Assembly: GCA_918026815.1 (NCBI GenBank)
Contig: CAKJVC010000008.1
Span: forward strand, 588,501 to 652,500
Direction of reading: 5' to 3'
DNA: 64,000 bases
Origin: Chalara sp. BL73
Lineage: Eukaryota > Ascomycota > Leotiomycetes > Helotiales
Made by a program: the position numbers and the translations under genes. The notes under the pieces were generated by a model. That model was not told where the DNA came from. It did no database searches and was given only the letters and a program-made list of their open reading frames with translations. Positions 57,060 to 64,000 of the stretch are shown in pieces. Position 1 is the first letter of the stretch. Every line of letters begins with the position of its first letter.

Positions 57060-60000
57060 TTATAGCCCTGACAATGATGAGAATTGGTCTAGAAGCTGTA
57101 GATTCTTGATGAATTGAATGGCCTTCTTTGATAGTATATGGGAACTCAACAGTGCTGAGATGTCCCATATAACTGGTTGATTCAAGTATTGCATTCTCTG
57201 AGCCTTATAGGCTTGACACTCCCCTAGCACATGCGCAACCGTCTCGTACGACATCTCACATGCCTGACAGATAGCCGTATCCCTGGCCTTTATCGAGTAT
57301 AAATAGCTAGCCAGGCCTATCTTTCCTGTGCGGAGCTGGGCCAAAATCGCCGCATCCGGTTTTGCTAGCCCTTGGTATAGCTTTATTGCCTTGCTTTTCA
57401 AGAGCTTCCGGCCAAAGTGGGCTCTGTACGCTACTCCGGTCTTTGCCGTTGCCCACGTACGCTCCCACATCCGCTGCACCGCTTCTTTGACGGTTCTCTT
57501 GCATGCGGAGGAGAGCTGTCTTACCCACTTGGATTGGGGTGCTCTGGGGCCAGTACCGCCCTTCGGCCTCCAACCCGTAGCTTGTTTAGCTATAATGTCC
57601 GCCTTTTCATTCCCTGGCACCTCAGTGTGGGCCGGGATCCAGGAGAGGGTTATTTCCACCCTCTTTCTGTGTAACACACTGAGAAAGTAAACGATTTGCC
57701 TCAAGATCAATTGCCCCGACTGCCCCCGTGGCTGTTGCACAGACTGGATCGCCGCTTGGTTGTCTACAAAGAGCGTTGCTTTCGTAGCTTCTCTAGTAGT
57801 AACCACCGTCATGAGCGAGTACAGGATCCCTAGCAATTCAGCGGAATATACCGTAGCCTTGCTTGTGGGCCCTAAATCCGCTGCTTTCTGTTTGTTCAAC
57901 TTTGGACACCAAGACGAAGCTCCAACACGTCCTTGGATATCGCTCCCATCCGAATACAGGACCAAGTGTCTTGGATCCTGCTGGCTTTCCTTGTATATTC
58001 GGTCATGGAAGCGAGTAGCGCTTTCCTTGTCCTCCCACACAAATGCCTGTGGTGGTTCCCACCATGGAGGTGCGACGGATGCGATTTTCTCCTCGATCTG
58101 GTTGACCGCCGTAGCGCCGAGGAGTTTGTTTGCTTGGATCTCAATTCGCTGAAGTGGGGATAGTCGGTCTTTGCACATCTCTAATCCGGGACCCCTATAG
58201 CTCTGAATACGCCGGAACGTGGGGGTTCCTTTGATACGCAGCGCTGCACCGATCGTGTGACGGGCGAGTTGTAAAGGAATCGGTAGAGTGTTGGTTTCGA
58301 CTTCTAGTACGGAAAGGGCTGTAGTTCTAAAAGCTCCTGTTGCGATACAGAGAGCCCGTTTCTGAAGCTTGGATAAAGCCTCTTCCACTCTGCGTTTGCG
58401 GGTTTTGAAACCATATTCTTCTGTAAATATATACCATGTAGAGCACGCAAATAGCATTCCCGGAATGACCACTGCGTTGTATAGCCGTAAAGTCTGTTCG
58501 CGAGTAATGCCCCAGGTTGAGCCTGTAATCGCCGCAAGGGCCTCCACAGACTTCGTTGCCCGCTCAACCGCTTTTGCTAAATGGGCCATACCGCTCAGCT
58601 CCGAATCAAGCCACACCCCAAGGTATCTGGCATTAGTTTTCGCCTCCACCACCACGGGGCGTTGACTTTCCACCTCCAGAGTTAGGTTCCTCATCCGGTC
58701 TTGGATTCTTTTGATATCCCGTCGGTGGACGAAGTGGATCAGTTCGTACTTCTGGGGGGCAAAGACCGCCGCATGTCGCTTGGCCCATCGAATGGCCTTG
58801 TCGTGGATCACTTGTAGAATGCTGTTGTTGATGGCCGTGCTCCCCCCTTCGATCATAATTGCCGTGTCATCAATATATCCTGTTACTAATGCATCGCCTA
58901 TACCGATTTCGAGCAGGTCAGCGTTGTAAAATAAGTATAGAATTGGAGAGAGCGGTGATCCTTGTGGGATCCCCGTCTGCACCTCGAATTCTAGCCCTAT
59001 TTCTTCCCCTAACTTGATGCGAGATCGCCTATTTGCCAGGTAGTTGCGTAGCCAGTTGACTAGCTGTAAAGAGAGCCCGCGTTTACGGAGGTTGTGTAGC
59101 AACCGTACGTGGGAAACGTTGTCGAAGGCTCCCGACACATCTAACATTAGCAGGCTTGCCACTTTCTTGCGCCGCCAGGCCGTGTGTGCCTTTTCCATCA
59201 GCAAATGGATCGCATGCTCGCACGAAAGGTTTTTGCGTCCTCCCATGTGCGTCGACGGCATCATATTATACGTCTCCGCCAGGTGCTGGATCCGTCTTGC
59301 CAGGACAGTGTCCATGATCTTTCCTATAGTGTTCATTAATGCCACCGGGCGGTAGGCCTTGGGATCCGTGTAATCGCTCTTCCCTGGCTTCCGGAGGACC
59401 ACCGTAATCGACCTTTTAAAGGCTTTCGGGCAGTATTCTAAGGTCAGGGAGGCATTGAATACGGTGGTGAGCAGTGGGCTCAGCCGGTCCTTGACGATTT
59501 TCAGGATCCGATTCGGGATCTGGTCTTCCCCAGGGGCCTTATCGGGTGGAACAATATCGATTGCAGTGCGTACCTCATGTTCCGTGATAGGAACCCATTC
59601 CCCGCGCGCCGGAGGGTAAATATAGCCAGGAATATCGGACAAGTCCGCCTCGGGAGGCTGCGGGAAAAAAGTCTCCTGCAGCACGTGCATCTTTTCCTGC
59701 GTTTCAGTGGCAACGCTACCGTCTTTCCGCTTGAGCTCTGGGGTAAATGGTGTTCGTGGGTTGCCCCGGTTCCTGGTCCAGCGGGCTAAGGACCATAACG
59801 ATTCCTCGTCATGTACCTTTGTTACTCGCTGTCGGTGGGCCTCCCGGTTGGCCTTTGAGATAACTCTCTTGCGTGTCTGCTTTGCTGCTTGTAGCGTGTG
59901 CAGTCGCTCTTCCGATGGCCTGGCTTTCCACTGCCGTTGTGCCCTCTTCACGTTATTAATTGCTTCGCGGCACTCAGCCGTGAAGCCAGGGATCGAGCGT

Positions 60001-60965
60001 AGGCATATAGTTGCCCTGGGAACTGCTATTTCGATAGCTTCTTGGATCTTTTTGGTGATCTTGTCCACCATGTTGTCCAAGTCGCGTTTTGATTCAATAC
60101 TGCTGTTAGCCGGAGGAAGGTTTTGCTTTAGGTAATCTGTTAGCTTCTTTTCATCCGTGTCCTTGTATAGCCGCTTTTCTACTTTTGGTGGGGTAGTTGT
60201 AGTGTATTCCATGACTGTTTCAATAGGCAAGTGATCGGACGCACAGTCGAGCTTGTGGTTGACGCCACAGGATCGAATCACGTTCTGGATCCCCTCTGTG
60301 GCCCATACTAGGTCGATTGTTGACCCTTGGGTGCTTCTGGTATCTGACGGAGGGCGGGTAATAGTGCCTTGCTCCAGGCACAGGTCCATTCCCGCGCGTT
60401 CCATCATTTCGAACATGAATTGTGTCTGTACTAGCGGGGAGGTGCGCCGCTCGTTGCCGCTCCACCTGCTGTGGTGCATATTGAAGTCCCCGACGACGAT
60501 CTGCTCTTTGTCGCGGTGCTTTTCCAGGGCCGCCTCTAGCATAGGGAGGCAGCTGTCCTTGGGGATCCCTTCATATGGGCCCTCACGGTGTCTGGCGCCA
60601 CTTTTGTCGTTCGGGTTGTAAACGTTGTGAATAGCTATTTCCTCTTCTTGGCCGTCGCGCAGGACCTTTACACACAGCGTGGCGTGATAAGGGCCCCTGC
60701 CCGACACTTTGGTATTCTGGGTTCCGAGCCCACGGTTGACAAAGAAGGCCACCCTAGGCCTTTCCTCGCCATTGACCATAAACACGTCGAAGTTACCCTG
60801 TGTAGGGTTATGGGTAAGTTTTTGATCCCGTGTGAGCCATGGCTCCTGGATGCAGATCACCGCATATTCCGTGATCCGTGAGTCCTTGAGAAGTGTATTC
60901 ATGACTGGATACGTCTTCTGTACGTTGTACTGCATGATTTTCAGCTGACTCCGGTCCCTATTCAT
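57060..60965 (-). CDS. LINE ORF2: endonuclease, reverse transcriptase, RNase H
   Basis: 1301 residues. The N-terminal apurinic-type endonuclease has LKIMQYNVQKTYPVM, CIQEPWLTRDQ, VVGDFNMHHSRWSG and ASDHLPIET. The reverse transcriptase (about 470-760) has YRPVALMNTIGKIMDTVLAR, MLDVSGAFDNVSH, TGIPQGSPLSPILYLFYNAD and the catalytic TGYIDDTAIM (about 700). RNase H (about 1010-1140) has LYSDGSDIQGRVG, VYSAELLGI, FVDNQAAIQS and SWIPAHTEVPGNEKAD. A C-terminal zinc knuckle reads CQACEMSYETVAHVLGEC (about 1231). All catalytic acids are present. The domain order, with RNase H, is that of the Tad1 clade of fungi. It copies LINE RNA into nicked target DNA. Confidence 0.95.
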   Translation of the reverse strand: MNRDRSQLKIMQYNVQKTYPVMNTLLKDSRITEYAVICIQEPWLTRDQKLTHNPTQGNFDVFMVNGEERPRVAFFVNRGLGTQNTKVSGRGPYHATLCVKVLRDGQEEEIAIHNVYNPNDKSGARHREGPYEGIPKDSCLPMLEAALEKHRDKEQIVVGDFNMHHSRWSGNERRTSPLVQTQFMFEMMERAGMDLCLEQGTITRPPSDTRSTQGSTIDLVWATEGIQNVIRSCGVNHKLDCASDHLPIETVMEYTTTTPPKVEKRLYKDTDEKKLTDYLKQNLPPANSSIESKRDLDNMVDKITKKIQEAIEIAVPRATICLRSIPGFTAECREAINNVKRAQRQWKARPSEERLHTLQAAKQTRKRVISKANREAHRQRVTKVHDEESLWSLARWTRNRGNPRTPFTPELKRKDGSVATETQEKMHVLQETFFPQPPEADLSDIPGYIYPPARGEWVPITEHEVRTAIDIVPPDKAPGEDQIPNRILKIVKDRLSPLLTTVFNASLTLEYCPKAFKRSITVVLRKPGKSDYTDPKAYRPVALMNTIGKIMDTVLARRIQHLAETYNMMPSTHMGGRKNLSCEHAIHLLMEKAHTAWRRKKVASLLMLDVSGAFDNVSHVRLLHNLRKRGLSLQLVNWLRNYLANRRSRIKLGEEIGLEFEVQTGIPQGSPLSPILYLFYNADLLEIGIGDALVTGYIDDTAIMIEGGSTAINNSILQVIHDKAIRWAKRHAAVFAPQKYELIHFVHRRDIKRIQDRMRNLTLEVESQRPVVVEAKTNARYLGVWLDSELSGMAHLAKAVERATKSVEALAAITGSTWGITREQTLRLYNAVVIPGMLFACSTWYIFTEEYGFKTRKRRVEEALSKLQKRALCIATGAFRTTALSVLEVETNTLPIPLQLARHTIGAALRIKGTPTFRRIQSYRGPGLEMCKDRLSPLQRIEIQANKLLGATAVNQIEEKIASVAPPWWEPPQAFVWEDKESATRFHDRIYKESQQDPRHLVLYSDGSDIQGRVGASSWCPKLNKQKAADLGPTSKATVYSAELLGILYSLMTVVTTREATKATLFVDNQAAIQSVQQPRGQSGQLILRQIVYFLSVLHRKRVEITLSWIPAHTEVPGNEKADIIAKQATGWRPKGGTGPRAPQSKWVRQLSSACKRTVKEAVQRMWERTWATAKTGVAYRAHFGRKLLKSKAIKLYQGLAKPDAAILAQLRTGKIGLASYLYSIKARDTAICQACEMSYETVAHVLGECQAYKAQRMQYLNQPVIWDISALLSSHILSKKAIQFIKNLQLLDQFSSLSGL

Positions 60966-61175
60966 GACGGGTACGAGAGCGAGTCCGATAGTTGTGTTCC
61001 TGGTCTGTTGATGAGGTGCCCGAGGACTTGCTTGCTGTCGTTACGCGGCTCATTTCTGATCCGCCGTTGTTGAAACCTCAGGCACACAGCCCCACTATAA
61101 ACCCTGACTGTAGGCATATAGATAGAGGGCCTGGCCCCTACCCTTATTGAAGAATACAATTAAGTTCTCTCTCTT

Positions 61176-63239
61176 TTAACAGCCGTTAGCCGCTGATTCC
61201 GCTGCGGACTCCTCTGTGGCAGGGTCCTCCCGCTCCGCGATCGTTTCGCAGGGGTGAAGAGTGGTTGCCGTAGCGTCCGCATTGTTGTGGTCCTCGGGAG
61301 TGGCCCGAGCTCTCTTGGGTTCGCCCTGGGTCATATCGATTTCCATCCCTTCCGAGTCACTCTCAAAAACCGTCCTGGTGCCTCCGAGGTCCGTAGCAAA
61401 AGTTGTTAGTCGTTGGTTGGAGAAGTTTTGACTGCTCGGGGTACCGATTAGCGTCGTGTTGGCCGAGGTGAGTATAGAGGTAAGTCCTGTTTTCCTTCTT
61501 CTTGTGCTTATATCTTTCATCCTGCGTGGTGGCGGCATATCCCCGCTTGTTGACAGCTGTAGTGGTGAGCTTCCTTTCACCCTTCCACGGAAGACCCGGG
61601 TCCCTGGCGTTTGCGGATCCTGGAAAGCAAATCTGAAGATTGATGATTCTAGTCCTGGAGTGTAAGTGAGAGTATTAATATTAGTATTAGTATTAGTGCC
61701 GTCGTTCTGTAGCGGTTGCGTCTGGGCCGCTGGGGTCAGTGTAGTGCGAGTAGTTGGCAAAAGCTCTTCCGGCGTCGATTCCTGCGACAGCTCGTCCATT
61801 TCTGTGTCTACTATGATCGTATCCCTTTCTTGCTGTTCCTGGCGATTCGGCCTGCCGTTGTCGCTGTTGTTCCGAGTAGTATTCCTTGTTGTGCGTGTTG
61901 ATACGCCTGGGGTAATCGCCGCCATCTCTGGGAACAGCGGGTGCTCTAGTAACTCTCTCTTTGCTTCGGCTACCTTATCGAACATCGCCTTCCGTTTTGT
62001 GCATGCTCCTGACCATGACGAGTGCTTTCCGGCACACAGGGGGCACTTCAGAGAGTTGCGGTCCTTGGGGTTCGGGTGGTCCTTAGTCAAGTGCTTGTTC
62101 GAGCTGCAATACCCGCAGATTTCCTTCCCTTTGCATGCTTTCGATAAATGGCCATATTGGTTGCATTTGTAGCATTGTGTAATGCTACAATTACGGTTGT
62201 ATCGCTGTGTCTTTTTAGGTAGGCCATTCCATGCTGCGGTTCCCGTCTTGAGGAGCCCATTGGCCACCTTGCTGTCCTGGAATTCCACCACTATTGCATT
62301 CGTTTCCCGTCCTGTCTTGGCCTTCCCTAGCCAGCGAATACGTGTGATATCGCCCTGTACCGGGAGGTAGTCGTTTTCTTGCCAGAATTGATGGATTAAT
62401 TCGTCCTGTTTCGTCATGTCAGTAGTCAAGGGGATATCCGAGATCACCACCCCGAACGCCGGCATCTGCACCCGTGCTTTAGGGCCTAGGGCTCCGATCC
62501 ATTCCTCTCGCCAGTGAACCAGGCTTTCCGCCGTATGTACATCCCGCGCATACAAAAAGACGTCGCCGCTCTCCAGCATCTTGGCCGCCCTGACCCATCG
62601 GTTGGCGCCCGTTGCTAGGGCAGCATTGTTGTTGGCCTGTGCGGTTGGTTTGTTAACATTTGAAGCTCGGGAAATTTGTAAATTGACTGTTCGTATAATG
62701 TATTCTGCAGTGTTGGGTTTGTTGCGTATTTCTGTTGAGCGCTCTTTGTCGTTCATCCTTATTCTGATCTCGCACGGGTCGGCGTTTGTCGTTGGTATGC
62801 CGGTCCCGGTCTTGGCGTTTCTGGCAACCTCAGAGGCCCTAAAAAGCGTGTGATGGCCTTGAATGGCTGCTCCTCCTCTGCTGCTGGTGACCTGGGCCCA
62901 GCTGCGTGTTCCTGATCCTGTTCCTCCATTGCTGTTGCCACCGCTCTGTTCCCCAGGGGGAGAACGGGTGACCATGAGCTGTTCCAGCCGCTGGATGGCC
63001 TCCAGCACGGGGTCCCCATGCATTCGACCTTCCTCTTTGCTGAACCACTGGAGCCAGGACTCCAGAAACTTGGTTGCTTGCTCGTGTGGTATTCCTCTTT
63101 TGGTGGCTCGCCGTTCCGGTGTTGGGGCCCGGAGGTTGGCCATCAATTGCTGTGCTTCGGTTTTGAGGTGAAGGCCGTGTTCGGCATGATTTCCACCTTT
63201 TTTCCCAACGACTGGCCATTTGACCGTCGAGGGGGCCAT
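61176..63239 (-). CDS. LINE ORF1: gag-like RNA-binding protein
   Basis: 687 residues from ATG 63239. The N-terminal third is Gln/Arg-rich and may be coiled. Around residue 353 lies a CCHC knuckle (CYKCNQYGHLSKAC), then CGYCSSNKHLTKDH and CPLCAGKHSSWSGAC, three zinc-binding motifs as in Tad-type ORF1 proteins. The C-terminal third is low-complexity and Thr/Asn-rich, including NTNTNINTLTYT. It presumably coats the RNA and helps form the retrotransposition particle. It is separated from ORF2 by about 210 bp in the same direction, so ORF2 probably needs reinitiation or an internal start (inference). Confidence 0.92.
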   Translation of the reverse strand: MAPSTVKWPVVGKKGGNHAEHGLHLKTEAQQLMANLRAPTPERRATKRGIPHEQATKFLESWLQWFSKEEGRMHGDPVLEAIQRLEQLMVTRSPPGEQSGGNSNGGTGSGTRSWAQVTSSRGGAAIQGHHTLFRASEVARNAKTGTGIPTTNADPCEIRIRMNDKERSTEIRNKPNTAEYIIRTVNLQISRASNVNKPTAQANNNAALATGANRWVRAAKMLESGDVFLYARDVHTAESLVHWREEWIGALGPKARVQMPAFGVVISDIPLTTDMTKQDELIHQFWQENDYLPVQGDITRIRWLGKAKTGRETNAIVVEFQDSKVANGLLKTGTAAWNGLPKKTQRYNRNCSITQCYKCNQYGHLSKACKGKEICGYCSSNKHLTKDHPNPKDRNSLKCPLCAGKHSSWSGACTKRKAMFDKVAEAKRELLEHPLFPEMAAITPGVSTRTTRNTTRNNSDNGRPNRQEQQERDTIIVDTEMDELSQESTPEELLPTTRTTLTPAAQTQPLQNDGTNTNTNINTLTYTPGLESSIFRFAFQDPQTPGTRVFRGRVKGSSPLQLSTSGDMPPPRRMKDISTRRRKTGLTSILTSANTTLIGTPSSQNFSNQRLTTFATDLGGTRTVFESDSEGMEIDMTQGEPKRARATPEDHNNADATATTLHPCETIAEREDPATEESAAESAANGC

Positions 63240-63513
63240 CCTGCCCTACAGTAGTAGAACAGGAGGTCCCGATTCCAGTGGGACTGGTCCGATGGATTTA
63301 ATCGGTGGCGTTCTGAAGTTATTCCAAAAATTCGATTTGGGCGCGAGGAGGTGTTTTTTGCCAGCAGAGCCTTCTTTTCTTTCTACGGCTATGCCACTAC
63401 CTCCGGAAGCTATTTACAGCTCTAAAGAAGAGCTATATGCTTCTATTCAAGCCTGGGCAGCACAACACTACTACGCTTTTCGTATTGGACGCTCTACAAA
63501 GATTCACCGTGGC

Positions 63514-63772
63514 TGTAACGACGCAAGGAATCACGGGCTAGAATAGAGGCATATGGGAGTGCGTACAATAGGCTGATCGTGATTGCCTTATAGGTCTAAA
63601 GTACTAAGGATACAAAAAAATGAGGAGCAACTGTAGAGAATAGGAACAGGCCTTTATATAGGCGATTCCGACTCTACCCCGTATTGGGTCTGAAACCCCT
63701 CATACCCTGATCACCACCCCTTGCTCCTGTATCATGATTCCGCGCCGTGCCTTGGGCCTACCGATTGTTACA
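63514..63772. mobile_element. Solo LTR, family A, in MULE transposase
   Basis: 259 bp from TGTAACGACGCAAGG to CCGATTGTTACA, with GTGGC exactly duplicated (63509-63513 and 63773-63777). It differs from the copy in the P450 at 31034-31292 by few changes. Removal restores H-R-G-L-R-T-K in the transposase frame. Confidence 0.9.
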
Positions 63773-64000
63773 GTGGCTTACGAACAAAAATTACGTATAA
63801 TTGTGACCGTTGCGGCTTTTCACCACCCGAAAACCATCCGCAAAACTACTTGCACGCTCGCAAACGACAAACAACTACTCGAAAAACTGGTTGCCAGTTT
63901 TCAGTAATTGCTATTGAACATACTAATACACAATGGGAGCTTCGCTATAGGCCTGGCGCGGAATACGGCATACACAATCACTCTCCTAGTCAGTCAATTA

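Larger units (their letters stand above)
56656..63356 (-). mobile_element. Full-length intact Tad-like LINE retrotransposon
   Basis: About 6.7 kb on the minus strand, flanked by the 17 bp duplication TTTGCCAGCAGAGCCTT (56639-56655 and 63357-63373). It ends in a 25-base poly(A) (T run 56654-56678). It has a 5' leader of only about 117 bp, ORF1, a 210 bp spacer, ORF2, and a 3' UTR of about 400 bp. Both frames are open. The perfect duplication, long tail and intact frames point to recent retrotransposition. Confidence 0.93.
56431..64000 (+). mobile_element. Autonomous MULE, split by LINE and LTR, runs off the window
   Basis: The left terminus GGGTTCCAATAAGTTAC shares TTTAGAGCTGACGTAAGC with the small MULE just outside it. 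The transposase starts at ATG 56589 about 160 bp in. Its right end lies beyond the window, so terminal symmetry and target duplication cannot be checked. Confidence 0.75.
56589..64000 (+). pseudogene. MULE transposase gene interrupted by two insertions
   Basis: Three coding blocks: 56589-56655 (MDSLLSPSSLPLQLPEP), 63357-63513 and 63773-64000. They join after removal of the LINE (one copy of its 17 bp duplication) and the solo LTR (one GTGGC). The product reads IYSSKEELYASIQAWAAQHY, FRIGRSTKIHRG, ITYNCDRCGFSPPE, KTGCQFSVIAIEHT and YGIHNHSPSQS. This Cys/His arrangement is the FAR1-like DNA-binding N-terminus of fungal Mutator-like transposases. No stop or frame error is seen in the visible coding sequence, so the gene was intact when hit. 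The DDE domain lies outside the window. Confidence 0.82.

Noticed and set aside
60220..61159. Plus- and minus-strand short frames within the intact LINE
   Set aside because: They are shadows of the long LINE ORFs or fall in the ORF1-ORF2 spacer.

Overview
The window is nuclear DNA of a filamentous ascomycete (Pezizomycotina). The evidence is short 45-70 bp GT..AG introns with CTAAC-type branch sites, ascomycete-type housekeeping genes, a LaeA-like methyltransferase, several P450s, secreted glycosidases, and transposons decayed by what look like C-to-T changes (RIP-like). The order cannot be read from sequence alone; a leotiomycete-type fungus is a guess.

Region 1 (about 1-30 kb) is mostly single-copy. 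It holds a small charged nuclear-type protein, a broken ubiquitin-conjugating-type gene, a divergent pair of splicing factor Yju2 and F1-ATPase chaperone Atp11, nicotinate phosphoribosyltransferase, an ENA-type P-type ATPase, a LaeA-like methyltransferase, a P450, a small secreted protein, a glutathionylspermidine-synthase-like ligase, a heavily mutated unknown gene, class-2 dihydroorotate dehydrogenase, and the mitochondrial tRNA GTPase Mss1/GTPBP3. I worked out exon joins from splice sites and reading phase; in most cases they restore the expected family protein.

Region 2 (about 29.5-49.8 kb) is accessory. It holds a P450 killed by a solo LTR, a stop, a frameshift and an internal deletion; a GH78-type glycosidase; a GC-rich intact P450 with a metallothionein-like CxC tail; a phosphopantothenoylcysteine decarboxylase; and a GH35 beta-galactosidase whose first intron has lost its GT donor (ATAAGT). 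Four solo-LTR families (called A-D here) are scattered between them. The two glycosidases suggest plant-polysaccharide use.

Region 3 (about 50-64 kb) is a transposon nest. A decayed Fot1/Pogo element with 50+ bp inverted repeats abuts the poly(A) end of a decayed Tad-like LINE. That LINE is interrupted by an LTR. Then come a Copia-type gag relic split by another LTR, a 643 bp non-autonomous MULE with 9 bp target duplication, and a large autonomous MULE. The large MULE's transposase gene is split by a full-length, apparently intact 6.7 kb Tad-like LINE (both ORFs open, 17 bp target duplication) and by a solo LTR. Removing each insert plus one target duplication restores the host reading frame, so the order of events can be read directly.

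No new defence or biosynthetic system was found. The most unusual signals are the covarying hairpin in the MULE termini, the Cys-rich P450 tail, the GH35 donor mutation, and the frame-restoring solo LTRs.
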